From the NCBI GenBank assembly GCA_943914835.1, contig CALUDO010000017.1, positions 1 to 24,007 on the forward strand: DNA of 24,007 nucleotides. The letters run 5' to 3'. Source of the stretch: an uncultured Eremococcus sp. GTDB lineage: Bacteria > Bacillota > Bacilli > Lactobacillales > Aerococcaceae. The notes under the pieces were generated by a model, which searched no databases, was not told the DNA's origin, and saw only the letters and a list, made by a program, of their open reading frames with translations. The number at the start of each line of letters is the position of its first letter. Position 1 is the first letter of the stretch. Both the position numbers and the translations under genes were made by a program. Shown here piece after piece: positions 13,636 through 22,319 of the stretch.

Positions 13636-14706
13636 TTGTCGAAGAGAGATCTTACCTGCTTGGTAGCCTTATTGATGGTCCTTGGTGGAACCTTGTGTGG
13701 GATTGAAGAAGAAGCCATTGCCTTCTATCCTATTTTGGTCCCTGTCTTTATAGCCATGGGATATGATTCGATTGTCTGTGTCGGAGCCATTTTCTTAGCA
13801 AGTTCTGTTGGGACATCCTTCTCTACCATTAACCCCTTCTCCTCAGTGATTGCTTCCAATGCGGCCGGCATTTCCTTTACAGAGGGTCTTGGTTGGCGTG
13901 GTTTCGGGTGTGTGGTTGGAGCTATTTTTGTGGTAATTTATCTCTACTGGTATTGTAAACGTGTCAAAGAGGATCCAAAGTTCTCCTACTCTTATGCTGA
14001 CCATGAAGATTTCAACAAAAAATGGCGCCTTGAAGGCGGAGTTAAGGAGTCTCAATTTACTCTAAGACAAAAAATTATCTTGATTCTGTTTACTATTTCC
14101 TTCCCCGTAATGGTCTGGGGTGTTATGGCAAGAGGTTGGTGGTTCCCAACCATGGCTTCCTCCTTCTTAACAATTACAATCATTATTATGTTCCTAACAG
14201 CTACAGGTTCTCATGGGATTGGTGAGAAAGAAGTGGTCGACGAATTTGTTGTTGGGGCTTCAAGCTTAATTGGGGTCTCACTCATCATTGGTCTTGCTCG
14301 AGGAATCAATATTATTTTGAATCAAGGATTTATTTCGGATACCATGCTCTATAGTGCCTCTAAGATTGCTGCACAAGTGTCTGGACCAACTTTTATCCTA
14401 GTCATGATGGTGATTTATTTCTTCTTAGGTTTTGTCGTTCCATCATCTTCGGGTCTAGCCGTTCTGTCCATGCCTATCTTAGCTCCTCTAGCAGATACGG
14501 TAGGTATTCCTCGTTATATTGTCGTTATGGCCTTCCAATTTGGTCAATACGCTATGTTGTTCTTGGCTCCAACTGGTTTGGTTATGGCTACCTTACAAAT
14601 GTTAGATATTCGATATTCACATTGGGTGAAATTTGCTTGGCCAGTCGTTGCCTTCCTACTAATCTTTGGCGGAGCTCTTCTAGTTTTCCTAGTCATGATG
14701 GCCTAG
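13636..14706 (+). pseudogene. YfcC-family carrier, 5'-truncated
   Basis: Integral membrane protein of the YfcC / DcuC-like C4-dicarboxylate carrier superfamily (356 codons open). Family sequence starts almost at once: LLMVLGGTLCGIEEEAIAFYP followed by ILVPVFIAMGYDSI, a serine/threonine-rich NPF loop, and about eight further hydrophobic segments ending in LLIFGGALLVFLVMM. Intact homologues are about 470-500 aa, so the first 120-140 residues, with several membrane helices, are missing. The only in-frame start is TTG 13636, without a ribosome-binding site, 40 bases after the preceding terminator. The 3' part has no lesions, which suggests a recent 5' deletion. Transport function is unlikely. The next gene is fumarate-reductase-like, a sensible partner for a dicarboxylate carrier. 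Confidence 0.75.
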
Positions 14707-14726
14707 TATTTCTTAAATAAATTTTT

Positions 14727-14760
14727 ATAAAACAGCCTTCTTTTGGGAGGGCTGTTTTAT
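14727..14760 (+). terminator. Terminator of the yfcC remnant
   Basis: An 11-bp stem ATAAAACAGCC / GGCTGTTTTAT with a 12-base loop. The stretch 14761-14998 that follows holds no gene I can support. Confidence 0.8.
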
Positions 14761-14998
14761 AATTTTCGCTGTATCAGTATTCTTGTTTGCCTGTTATCTT
14801 AATCACCTTGAAGATTGTGAGTTTGAATAGCGATGCAATATTTTCTTGATAGCTTTGGATGATTTATGAACTTGATAAAAGGGCATGTCTTCCTCGAAAT
14901 GTATCAAATCAATATTTTTAAAAGGATTAAACTTTTCTAGTTTGAAGAAGATGAGATAAGGGGTGGTATTGAAAGTTTGTGAAATCACAAATATTATA

Positions 14999-15027
14999 TT
15001 GTAATAAAGCCCTTTCTAAGGTAGAAT
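14999..15027 (+). promoter_or_regulatory. Promoter of the flavoprotein gene
   Basis: TTGTAA (14999-15004), 17-base spacer, TAGAAT (15022-15027), about 28 bases before the start codon. Confidence 0.6.
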
Positions 15028-15055
15028 AGCTTTATAAATTATCTAGGAGGATGTT

Positions 15056-16828
15056 ATGGTGAAAAAGTTTAGTTCTTATATTGTCGTTCTGATGACAATT
15101 TTATCGTTTATTGTGATTCCGTTCTCAAGTACTGCTTCTGCGATTGAAGGGGTAGGGAAAGGGAAACATGGTGAAATTAAAGTAGACGTGACCTTGTCTG
15201 AAGACCGGATTACAGATATTAAAGTCCTTTCTGATGATGAAAATAAGGTCCTATCTGAACCTGTCTATGATGAATTGAAAGAAGCTATTATCGATAGTAA
15301 TTCAACCGATATTGATGTAGTTTCAGGATCGAGTGAGACATCTAAGGGCTATCTATCAGCTGTTGAAGATGCGATTGAAAAGGCGGGTGTGACTCTAGCG
15401 GCTGCTGATACCAAGAAAAAGGATTCCGAAGATAAAGAAAAGAAAGATCTTGAACCCGAAACTAAAGACTACGATGTTGTTGTAGTTGGTGCAGGTGGAG
15501 GTGGCTTAGCCGCGGCTATTGAAGCAGCTAACCAGGACTTAAAGGTAGCCTTGCTTGAAAAAATGCCAGCTGTCGGAGGCAATACCTTAATTTCTGGGGG
15601 CGAAATGAATGCACCTGGTAACTGGGTTCAAAAAGACTTAGGCATTGAAGGAGATTCCGTTGAAACCTTTTATGAAGATACTATGAAGGGTGGAGACAAT
15701 TTGGGTGATCCTGAAATGGTCCATATTTTTGCTGAGAATGCCCTACCTGCAGCTGAATGGTTACGGGATGAAATCGGGGTTAAATTCTTAGAAGATCAAC
15801 TCTTCCAATTTGGGGGTCATTCTTATAAACGTGCTTTAATCCCTGAAGGACATACTGGACAAGAATTAATTATTAAATTAAAGGCTAAAGCGGACGACTT
15901 AGGAGTTGATACCTTCTTACAAACCAAGGCTGAGAAACTTGTTCAAGATGATTCTGGTCGGGTTGTCGGTGTTCAGTCAACGACTGAAGAGGGTCAAGAA
16001 ATCACCTTTAATGCAGCCAAAGGTGTCATCCTAACAGCCGGTGGTTTCGGATCAAATGTGGAAATGCGTAAGGAATACAACAAGGAATATGACGAACGTT
16101 ACTTGTCTACAGATGCGCCGGGTACTACTGGGGACGGTATTACCATGGCTAAGGAAATTGGGGCTGCTTTAACCAATATGGACAGTATCCAAACTTATCC
16201 AATTGCTAACCCTGAAACAGGAATGATTTCTCTTGTCGCAGATACACGTTTTGACGGAGCCATCTTAGTCAACCAAGAAGGTAATCGCTTTGTTGAAGAA
16301 TTAGAACGTCGTGATGTGATTTCTAAGGCAATCCTAGCTCAAACAGATGAAGTAGCTTATCAAATTTGGGCAGAGCCTTTAAACGAAATTTCTGGAACCA
16401 TTGAAGCCCATCAAGCTGAATATGAAGAAATGTTGGAAGAAGATGTTATCTACAAGGCCGATTCTATTGAAGATGCGGCTAACCACTTTGGAATTGATCC
16501 TAAGGCCTTAGAAGAAACAGTTAAGAAAGTAAATCAATATGCTAAGGATAAGAAAGACCCTGACTTTAATCACCGGGCAGGATTAGCTCCTATCGAGGAA
16601 GGACCTTTCTATATTCAAAAGGCACGGCCATCTGTTCACCATACCATGGGTGGTGTTGTGATTAACAAGGATGCTCAAGTCTTAAACGAAGATAAGCAAC
16701 CTATCCCAGGTCTTTACGCAGCAGGTGAAGTAACAGGTGTTATCCACGGTGCCAACCGTTTAGGTGGTAATGCAGTAGCAGATATTATTATCTTTGGTCG
16801 CCTTGCTGGACAAAATGTTGGAAAATAG
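15056..16828 (+). CDS. Exported fumarate-reductase-like flavoprotein with FMN-binding domain
   Basis: Extracellular flavoprotein (590 aa) related to flavocytochrome c / soluble fumarate reductase. Residues 1-29 are a Sec signal peptide (cleavage TASA-IEG, no lipobox). Residues about 33-112 form an FMN_bind domain; its attachment motif, normally SGAT, reads S90-G-S-S93 followed by ETS. A Lys/Glu linker (119-137) leads to the FAD domain with VVVVGAGGGG (141-150) and EKMPAVGGNT. Active-site elements are present: GGHSYKR (253-259), RRDVIS, VHHTMGG and GANRLGGNA, which supply the conserved histidines and arginines for fumarate-type reduction. Listeria uses a related exported FrdA with extracellular electron transfer; other substrates (urocanate, methacrylate) are used by relatives. 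AGGAGG precedes the ATG. It is a single gene between promoter and terminator. Confidence 0.87.
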   Translation: MVKKFSSYIVVLMTILSFIVIPFSSTASAIEGVGKGKHGEIKVDVTLSEDRITDIKVLSDDENKVLSEPVYDELKEAIIDSNSTDIDVVSGSSETSKGYLSAVEDAIEKAGVTLAAADTKKKDSEDKEKKDLEPETKDYDVVVVGAGGGGLAAAIEAANQDLKVALLEKMPAVGGNTLISGGEMNAPGNWVQKDLGIEGDSVETFYEDTMKGGDNLGDPEMVHIFAENALPAAEWLRDEIGVKFLEDQLFQFGGHSYKRALIPEGHTGQELIIKLKAKADDLGVDTFLQTKAEKLVQDDSGRVVGVQSTTEEGQEITFNAAKGVILTAGGFGSNVEMRKEYNKEYDERYLSTDAPGTTGDGITMAKEIGAALTNMDSIQTYPIANPETGMISLVADTRFDGAILVNQEGNRFVEELERRDVISKAILAQTDEVAYQIWAEPLNEISGTIEAHQAEYEEMLEEDVIYKADSIEDAANHFGIDPKALEETVKKVNQYAKDKKDPDFNHRAGLAPIEEGPFYIQKARPSVHHTMGGVVINKDAQVLNEDKQPIPGLYAAGEVTGVIHGANRLGGNAVADIIIFGRLAGQNVGK

Positions 16829-16860
16829 TCAAGATAACTGAATAAGAATTCAATCCATAG

Positions 16861-16903
16861 AACTCCCTAACGATTTTAATCAACCGTTAGGGAGTTTTGG
16901 TTT
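16861..16903 (+). terminator. Terminator of the flavoprotein gene
   Basis: A 12-bp stem AACTCCCTAACG / CGTTAGGGAGTT with a 12-base loop, then TTGGTTT. A TATAAT at 16903-16908 immediately after it may serve as the -10 for the next gene. Confidence 0.85.
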
Positions 16904-16943
16904 ATAATAATCTTGTAATTGTTAGAAAGAGAGGATAAGGACA

Positions 16944-17387
16944 ATGTTAAAAGAAGTGACCCAGGATAAAAAACAATACTTGTCTCTCCTACTTCTAGGG
17001 GACGAGAGTGAGGTCATGATTGATAGATACTTAGATCGGGGCCGCATGTTTATTCTGGAAATAGAAGGACATGTCTTGGGCTTGGTTGTGGTTACTCGGG
17101 AGGACCAAGATAGTCTAGAAATTCAAAATTTAGCTATAGCCCCTGAATACCAAAGAAAGGGTTGGGGGCGGTATATTTTAGACCAAGTGGCTGAACTCTT
17201 TGCTGACGACTATCACAGGCTAGTCGCTGGAACTGGGGATAGTCCTCTTACCCTGGCTTTCTATCGGGCTTGTGGTTTTGCTGAGTTTAAGAGACTGCCT
17301 AATTTCTTCTTAGACCACTATGAAAAGCCAATTTATGAAGAGGGACATCTGCTTAAGGATAAAGTCTGTTTGCAGCGTCACTTATGA
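16944..17387 (+). CDS. GNAT N-acetyltransferase, YvbK-like
   Basis: Acetyltransferase of 147 aa similar to B. subtilis YvbK. Visible features are the LLLLGDESEVMIDRYLDRG opening, LEIQNLAIAPEYQRKGWGRYI with the acetyl-CoA loop QRKGWG, then AGTGDSPLTLAFYRACGF (the GTGxS...FYxxxGF motif) and the C-terminal FFLDHYEKPIYEEG block characteristic of YvbK. Family length and frame are normal. GAGGATAAGG lies before the ATG. Its TATAAT sits at the end of the previous terminator. Acceptor unknown. Confidence 0.85.
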   Translation: MLKEVTQDKKQYLSLLLLGDESEVMIDRYLDRGRMFILEIEGHVLGLVVVTREDQDSLEIQNLAIAPEYQRKGWGRYILDQVAELFADDYHRLVAGTGDSPLTLAFYRACGFAEFKRLPNFFLDHYEKPIYEEGHLLKDKVCLQRHL

Positions 17388-17521
17388 AAGTTGATAATAT
17401 ATAAATAAATTCGACTCCAAAGTAAGTCTTACATGGTGAATCAGTCTGGAATTTAAAGCGAAAGACTTTACAAAATTTCATGTGAAGTCAATGGTTGAAG
17501 AATTTTAAAGGGGGCAAAGCT

Positions 17522-18274
17522 ATGGAAAGTAAGACCAAAAAGCTAATACTAGTAACCTTGGGAATTATATTGATTTCGATTTCTATCTCTTTAGGAATTA
17601 TACTTAGTGGCCAAGGGGCAGGCTACCTTCTTGCTTCAGTCTTGGGCTTAGGCTTATTAATCAAATACTACAAGTTTCTGCGACTAGAAGATGTACATAC
17701 CCTCTTAACATTATTAATCTTAGGAAGTTTGTATTTTTTCTACCACCAAAATTTTAACTTTGTCATGATATTTATGTTATCTGCGGCCTACTTAGGGGCA
17801 AAGGCGGCCATCAGGGCCCAAGGACTTAAGTATTCTTTCAGGAAAAATAATTGGAAAAGGACAGGAGTGATTATTCTTGGTTTTGGAGGGTGCTTGGCCC
17901 TGATAAATAGTCTATTGTTTCTTACCCAAGGAATCCCGTTAGATATTCACTTGACCTTGGACAAGCTTTTAATGTCTTTTGTGCCAGGTATTTTCGAAGA
18001 GGTAATTTGTCGCCTCACTTATATGGCGGTAGGATTATCCTTGCTTGGAAGCTGGCCTAAAGGTCGCATCCAAACTATTTGTTTTTATCTCCTGATGGTA
18101 GTCCCTCATGTCCTCTGGCATTATTCAGGCCCCATATCAATATTTGAAGCTAGTCTTCAAGGTTTGATTTTCGGGTTACCCTTAGCTCTACTTATGCGGA
18201 AGCTGGACTTGGTCACTGCTATCGGTAGCCATAGTCTCATTGACCTCGTTCGCTTTATTCTATTTAATTTTTAA
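17522..18274 (+). CDS. CPBP-family intramembrane metalloprotease
   Basis: Polytopic membrane protein (250 aa) of the CPBP (CAAX protease and bacteriocin-processing, Abi) family, with about seven hydrophobic segments. The glutamate motif EEVICR (E159, E160, R164) follows FVPGIF, histidines H196 and H200 lie in the VVPHVLWHYSG helix, and H237 in GSHSLIDL completes the metal site, so the protein looks catalytically competent. Relatives in lactobacilli act in bacteriocin self-immunity or in membrane-protein processing; there is no bacteriocin gene nearby. I chose ATG 17522 because AAAGGGGG lies 7 bases upstream; a TTG at 17495 in frame precedes that site. Monocistronic. Confidence 0.85.
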   Translation: MESKTKKLILVTLGIILISISISLGIILSGQGAGYLLASVLGLGLLIKYYKFLRLEDVHTLLTLLILGSLYFFYHQNFNFVMIFMLSAAYLGAKAAIRAQGLKYSFRKNNWKRTGVIILGFGGCLALINSLLFLTQGIPLDIHLTLDKLLMSFVPGIFEEVICRLTYMAVGLSLLGSWPKGRIQTICFYLLMVVPHVLWHYSGPISIFEASLQGLIFGLPLALLMRKLDLVTAIGSHSLIDLVRFILFNF

Positions 18275-18330
18275 TTGGACGGCATAGTAGAAAAAGACCA
18301 GTTGCTAGAAATCATATCATAATATATTGA

Positions 18331-18355
18331 AGAGCAGGAAACTGTTCTTTTTTTG
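18331..18355 (+). terminator. Terminator of the CPBP gene
   Basis: AGAGCAG-GAAA-CTGTTCT (one G-T pair) with a stable GAAA loop, followed by TTTTTT. Confidence 0.85.
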
Positions 18356-18401
18356 TTTCTCTGGGTGATATTAATCTCGTTTAGAATCTTGTTATCATTT
18401 T

Positions 18402-18410
18402 TGCTATACT
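18402..18410 (+). promoter_or_regulatory. Extended -10 promoter of the GT8-GNAT operon
   Basis: TGCTATACT is an extended -10 forty bases before the GT8 start; the -35 region (TTAGAA, 18381) is weak. Confidence 0.5.
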
Positions 18411-18451
18411 GTTTTTAAAACCAGAAAGGAAAGCTTTATGAAGGAGTGCTT

Positions 18452-19291
18452 ATGAATATACTCGTCACTTTAGATAAGAACTACTTGGCCCCCTTGAAGG
18501 TTATGTTGGGGTCTCTATTTATAAATAATTCAGAGGAAGTTTTCGATATTTATATGATAGCTGATGGTCTCAGTGATAGAGATGTGGATGGTCTCGCTGA
18601 ATACTGTCATCAATTTCATGCTCAGCTTCACCCAGTTGAGTTTGACCCTTCTATTTTTGACCAGGCGCCTGCACTTCGATACTATTCTCGAGCCATGTAC
18701 TACCGTCTTCTAGCGGCAGACTTATTGCCCGACTATTTAGACCGGATCTTATATTTGGATCCTGATATTTTGGTTATAAATCCAATTGTAGAACTTTATT
18801 CTATAGACATTGGTGATTATTTGATGGCGGGCGCTTCGCATTCTGATAAACTGGGCCTAATAAGTTCAGTCAATAAGGCCCGATTGTCTAATTATGAGGC
18901 TGAATCTTACTTTAATTCAGGAGTCTTGCTGATGAATTTAAAGCAGATGCGTCAGGAAATTAATCGTTCAGACATCTTTGATTATATAGAATCCCATGCT
19001 AAGATTTTACTATTGCCCGACCAGGATGCGCTCAATGCCTTGTACGGCCATCGTATCCTGGAAATAGATGATGCCCAATGGAACTATGATACTCGATATA
19101 TGGATCTTTACTACTTAGCGAGCCACCGCAACCAGGATATTGACTGGCTAGTTGACCACACTAGGTTCTTGCATTTTTGTGGCAAGAATAAGCCTTGGCA
19201 TCCAGGCTATCAGGGTAATTTTGCTATTCTGTATAAGCATTATCAGAAGTTATTGACACGTAATAATGAGAATGAGAAGGAAGAGGGTTAG
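18452..19291 (+). CDS. Glycosyltransferase family 8 protein
   Basis: Retaining GT-A glycosyltransferase (280 codons) of family 8, which moves galactose or glucose from a UDP-sugar onto a lipopolysaccharide-, teichoic-acid- or protein-linked acceptor. The N-terminal MNILVTLDKNYLAPLKVML is typical; the DxD metal motif is D103-P-D105 in RILYLDPDILVINPI; NSGVLLMNLKQM and LLLPDQDALNALY follow, and the C-terminal HFCGKNKPWHPGY matches the HxxGxxKPW motif. All are intact. ATG 18452 is preferred over GTG 18446 because AAGGAG ends five bases before it. It lies only three bases upstream of the GNAT gene, so the two are translationally linked. No other wall-polysaccharide genes are adjacent. Confidence 0.87.
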   Translation: MNILVTLDKNYLAPLKVMLGSLFINNSEEVFDIYMIADGLSDRDVDGLAEYCHQFHAQLHPVEFDPSIFDQAPALRYYSRAMYYRLLAADLLPDYLDRILYLDPDILVINPIVELYSIDIGDYLMAGASHSDKLGLISSVNKARLSNYEAESYFNSGVLLMNLKQMRQEINRSDIFDYIESHAKILLLPDQDALNALYGHRILEIDDAQWNYDTRYMDLYYLASHRNQDIDWLVDHTRFLHFCGKNKPWHPGYQGNFAILYKHYQKLLTRNNENEKEEG

Positions 19292-19294
19292 GTA

Positions 19295-19780
19295 ATGGTA
19301 GAAAACAGATTGAAAATATATAAGGCAAGTAAAAAGGACTTGCCTACCATTCGAGATCTAATTCTGGGACTAGCCACTTACGAGAAACGGCCGGAAGCAA
19401 TGACGGCCTCACAAGCCGACCTCAATCGCTGGTTATTTGACCGACAAGTAGCCCAGGTCTTCCTGGCTGAATATGAAGGCCAGCCAGTAGGTTACGCTCT
19501 TTTCTATCCTAGTTTTTCTTCCTTTGCTGGACAAGGTAAGGCACATTTGGAAGATTTATTCATTCTGGAAGAGTATAGAAATTTGGGAATCGGAAAGGCC
19601 CTACTGAAAAGCTTAGCACACTACTTGCTAGAATCAGGCTTTCAGGGGCTTGAATGGAGTGCTTTGTCTTGGAATCAAGCTGCTATTAACTTCTATATAG
19701 CGCTTGGAGCTGGTGAAGATAAAGAGCGGCGGTATTTTGAATTTGGTGTTGACGATTTAGACCGGCTGAGTCGTTTGTAA
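19295..19780 (+). CDS. SSAT-like polyamine/diamine GNAT acetyltransferase
   Basis: Acetyltransferase of 161 aa resembling spermidine/spermine or thialysine N-acetyltransferases (SSAT). Marks are ILGLATYEKRPEAM, the strand pair VAQVFLAEYEGQPVGYALFY with the SFSSFAGQGKAHLEDLFI segment, acetyl-CoA loop EEYRNLGIGKALL, and GLEWSALSWNQAAINFYIALGA (quoted in part), the LEW--L-WN--AI-FY--LGA signature of the group. The protein is intact, with AGGAAGAGGG just upstream. It is cotranscribed with the GT8 gene. Whether it acetylates polyamines, thialysine or another amine is not decidable here. Confidence 0.85.
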   Translation: MVENRLKIYKASKKDLPTIRDLILGLATYEKRPEAMTASQADLNRWLFDRQVAQVFLAEYEGQPVGYALFYPSFSSFAGQGKAHLEDLFILEEYRNLGIGKALLKSLAHYLLESGFQGLEWSALSWNQAAINFYIALGAGEDKERRYFEFGVDDLDRLSRL

Positions 19781-19869
19781 CAATGTGTTAATTGAAAGTA
19801 GTGGTTAGAGTGAATATACGGCAAAATAGCTAGATGGTCATCTTTTTTATTTAAGTCATGATGAGACTT

Positions 19870-20408
19870 TGAGAGGGACCCTGACTCGATGTGCAGCTTT
19901 ATGTTTTGAATTTAATCATTTAAAGCCTTCGGCTAAGGAAGCTTGAGACCTGTTAATACGGCAAATATTGGGTCAGGTTGATGGAGATATCTATATGACC
20001 TCTCCCTTTCACTGTGATTATGGATTTAATATACATGTGGAGGACTCTTTTTATGCTAATTAGAGTTAAAGTATCTTAGATGCTGCCCCCGTAGAGATTG
20101 GTGCTCATGCCTTTATTGGGCCTGTTGTGTTATAACCACGGCAGGCCATGCCTTAGATTTAGAACAAAGAGGACAAGGCTTTGAGTAGCTCAACCTATTA
20201 AACTTGGTGACAACCTGTGGCTAGGGTTAATGTTGCGGCTTTACCCGGAATGATGATTGGTTCTGATACCATTATAGGAGCTGGAAGTATGGTGAATAAG
20301 GATATACCGTCCGGCGTGATTGTCTTTGCTAATCCTTGTCGAGTGGACCGTAAGATTACCCCCATGAATAGGCTAAAATATCTTCATTGGGAAGACTCCA
20401 ACAGATAA
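19870..20408 (+). pseudogene. maa: Maltose/galactoside O-acetyltransferase (Maa-type), decayed
   Basis: Left-handed beta-helix acetyltransferase gene in ruins. One frame gives FEFNHLKPSAKEA, then a TGA stop (19944-19946), GDIYMTSPFHCDYGFNIHVE, SFYAN, two more stops, and ILDAAPVEIGAHAFIGPVV. The next frame continues TTAGHALDLEQRGQGFE and a stop; a third gives PIKLGDNLWLG, and the last (from about 20217) VNVAALPGMMIGSDTIIGAG to NPCRVDRKITP. These pieces follow the order of Maa-type enzymes, with the catalytic histidine of TAGHALD retained. At least four stops and three frame changes rule out function; the N-terminus is unrecognisable. Confidence 0.85.
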
Positions 20409-20426
20409 GATTAAAGAATGTTATCG

Positions 20427-20467
20427 AAAAAGCCATCCTCTCTATCTTAGTAAGAGGATGGCTTTTT
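20427..20467 (+). terminator. Terminator of the maa pseudogene
   Basis: A perfect 15-bp stem AAAAAGCCATCCTCT / AGAGGATGGCTTTTT with an 11-base loop. Confidence 0.9.
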
Positions 20468-20522
20468 GGATTAAATTTTGACCTTAAATTGAAGCAAGTG
20501 AGAAATGATTACATTTTACATA

Positions 20523-20552
20523 TTGTGAGGATAAAAAGCGGGGCCATATAGT
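20523..20552 (+). promoter_or_regulatory. Promoter of the heme-efflux-like operon
   Basis: TTGTGA (20523-20528), 18-base spacer, TATAGT (20547-20552). The -10 runs directly into the palindromic operator, the arrangement expected for repression by the TetR protein encoded just downstream. Confidence 0.6.
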
Positions 20553-20566
20553 GACAATATGTCACT
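20550..20566 (+). promoter_or_regulatory. HrtR-type operator palindrome
   Basis: AGTGACA-ATA-TGTCACT is a perfect 17-base inverted repeat. Its core TGACA-N3-TGTCA has the same half-sites and spacing as the 15-base HrtR operator of Lactococcus (ATGACACAGTGTCAT, from memory). A further half-site GTCAC is at 20579-20583. Confidence 0.75.
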
Positions 20567-20611
20567 TTTGTGTTAAGATAGTCACATGCTGAAGAAGAGA
20601 GGAGTTCGTTT

Positions 20612-21208
20612 ATGGTCAAGGAGCGCTTTCTTAACTTACCTGATGAGACTCGTTGCCGGTATACTAGTCAATTGTATGGTATCTTTTATGATCGGCCGGA
20701 CTCATCGATTAACGTGTCCGAAATTGTGTCTAGCTTGGATATTGCCAGAGGATCTTTCTACCAGTATTTTGAAGATATTGCCGATGTATCTGCCTATTTG
20801 AGACAGTTGGCCTTAAAAGAAGTTCATCACGGTTTTTATAGGCAGGTCTTAGATCAAGGAGGAATATTTCAAGGTATAGAGGCTTATTTGAGGTCCTGCC
20901 ATGATTTACCAAGGGATAGCCAAACCTATAAAGAATTAGCCTTCTTGTTATCACGGGAACATAGCCACCCAAAATTGGATTATGAGAATGTGATGTCAGA
21001 AGATGTTGATGCATTCCGTAACTTGTGTCTCAAGGATGGATTAGTCTTTAAAGAAGGCGAATTCAATATTTTCATGCATGTAATGGCTGATTGGTTGATC
21101 AATCTTCTAGAGAAAGTATTAGATCCCGATTGGACCTTCCAAGAGGTTATCCATGAGTTTCGTCTTGTTCAAGAATGGTTACTCTATGGCTTGATTCAAA
21201 CACATTAA
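20612..21208 (+). CDS. hrtR: TetR-family repressor, HrtR-like heme sensor
   Basis: TetR/AcrR-type regulator of 198 aa. The N-terminal DNA-binding domain has the helix-turn-helix INVSEIVSSLDIARGSFYQYF (given here as INVSEIV and SLDIARGSFYQYF) at about residues 33-53; the C-terminal ligand domain is variable, as usual. In the lactococcal system HrtR binds heme through histidines in this domain and releases the operator. The position as first gene of repressor-permease-ATPase, and the TGACA-N3-TGTCA operator at the promoter, support the same role here. GAGAGGAG lies seven bases before the ATG. It is likely autoregulated and derepressed by heme. The heme-ligand residues cannot be confirmed by eye, so another ligand remains possible. 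Confidence 0.8.
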   Translation: MVKERFLNLPDETRCRYTSQLYGIFYDRPDSSINVSEIVSSLDIARGSFYQYFEDIADVSAYLRQLALKEVHHGFYRQVLDQGGIFQGIEAYLRSCHDLPRDSQTYKELAFLLSREHSHPKLDYENVMSEDVDAFRNLCLKDGLVFKEGEFNIFMHVMADWLINLLEKVLDPDWTFQEVIHEFRLVQEWLLYGLIQTH

Positions 21209-21230
21209 TTTAAAGAAAGAAGTGAATAAT

Positions 21231-22319
21231 ATGACAATGGCATGGAAAGAACTTATCTTCTATGCGAAGAAGTACTCATTAATTGAGTTATTATTGGTAA
21301 TTATGATTTTTATGGTAATCTTCTTGTCCGGATTAGCCAATGGATTAGGACGCTGGGTATCGGCTGGAATCGAAAATATTGATGCGGATTACTTTGTCCT
21401 GGCTCAGGATGCAGAAGGAATTTTAACTTTTTCTAGCTTGGATGATAGTGTAAAAGAAGATTTAGATAAGTTAAATTTGGATGATGCGGCGAGTCTATCT
21501 GCCCAACGATCTGGAGTTACACTCAAAGATAAGAATCAAAAGGAAGATATCACTTATTTCGTGGTTGATCCTGATTCCTTTATTCAACCTGACTTAGCAT
21601 CAGGAGATGCTTTAGCTAGTGACCCAGAAGGCATCGTCGTGAATGAAAGCTTTAAAGATAAGGGGCTTAAACTTGGAGATAAGCTTACAGATGCTTCTTC
21701 AGGCCTTTCTTTAAAGGTGGTCGGCTTCGCTAAAGATGCTTATTATGGTCACTCCCCAGTAGGCTATATTAGCCAAGAAACTTATACTAAGATTCGTCAA
21801 GCTAAACAGAAAGATTATAAATATGAAGCACAGGCCTACGTTTCGCAAGAAGATCTAGGGTCTGATAAAGATTTAGAGGACCTTGCTATTTTAGATAAGG
21901 CAAGTGTGATCGAAAATATTCCTGGCTATAAGGCGGAACAATCGACTTTAAATATGATTTTATGGGTCTTGTTAGCGGCCTCAGCAGCTATCCTGGGTGT
22001 ATTCTTCTTTATTATCACTATTCAAAAGACACGACAGTTTGGCGTTCTTAAAGCCATTGGAATGTCTATGAATGAAATTATGGCGAGTCAATTGTGGCAA
22101 GTCTTTTTACTAGCCTTGATTGGGGTCTTAATCGGTGGAGGATTGGCTATAGGTTTAGCTCAAGTTTTGCCGGCATCCATGCCCTTCTTCTTAAATTATA
22201 CCCAAGTGGCTTTGGTATGCTTGGCCTTTGTTCTAATTTCTCTCTTAACAAGTCTGGCTTCCATTCTACGTATTCGTAAGATTGATCCAGCTATGATTAT
22301 CGGTGGAGGTGAAGAATAA
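21231..22319 (+). CDS. hrtB: FtsX-like ABC permease, HrtB-like heme exporter subunit
   Basis: Membrane subunit of a MacB/FtsX-type ABC exporter (about 362 aa). One N-terminal helix (IELLLVIMIFMVIFLSGLANG, here IELLLVIMIF then MVIFLSGLANG), a long extracellular domain of about 190 residues, then three C-terminal helices with the FtsX signature RQFGVLKAIGMSMNEIMASQ after the first. The MAWKEL-FY-KKYSLIELLL start and size are as in HrtB. It would pump heme, or another hydrophobic toxin, out of the membrane with the HrtA-like ATPase. GTG 21222 also opens the frame, but the AAGAAGTGA before ATG 21231 looks like the ribosome-binding site. It is 22 bases after hrtR and abuts hrtA with no gap. Confidence 0.82.
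   Translation: MTMAWKELIFYAKKYSLIELLLVIMIFMVIFLSGLANGLGRWVSAGIENIDADYFVLAQDAEGILTFSSLDDSVKEDLDKLNLDDAASLSAQRSGVTLKDKNQKEDITYFVVDPDSFIQPDLASGDALASDPEGIVVNESFKDKGLKLGDKLTDASSGLSLKVVGFAKDAYYGHSPVGYISQETYTKIRQAKQKDYKYEAQAYVSQEDLGSDKDLEDLAILDKASVIENIPGYKAEQSTLNMILWVLLAASAAILGVFFFIITIQKTRQFGVLKAIGMSMNEIMASQLWQVFLLALIGVLIGGGLAIGLAQVLPASMPFFLNYTQVALVCLAFVLISLLTSLASILRIRKIDPAMIIGGGEE

Noticed and set aside
14803..14988. Minus-strand 61-codon ORF in the gap before the flavoprotein gene
   Set aside because: It has a GTG start without ribosome-binding site, no recognisable domain, and overlaps the plus-strand promoter region; it may be a relic but cannot be supported as a gene.
17424..17475. AAGTCTT/AAGACTT inverted repeat before the CPBP gene
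   Set aside because: A seven-base stem with a loop of about 35 bases, too weak to call a regulatory structure.
20217..20408. 63-codon ORF as a separate hexapeptide-repeat protein
   Set aside because: It is the C-terminal frame of the decayed maltose O-acetyltransferase; upstream pieces of the same protein lie in the other frames.
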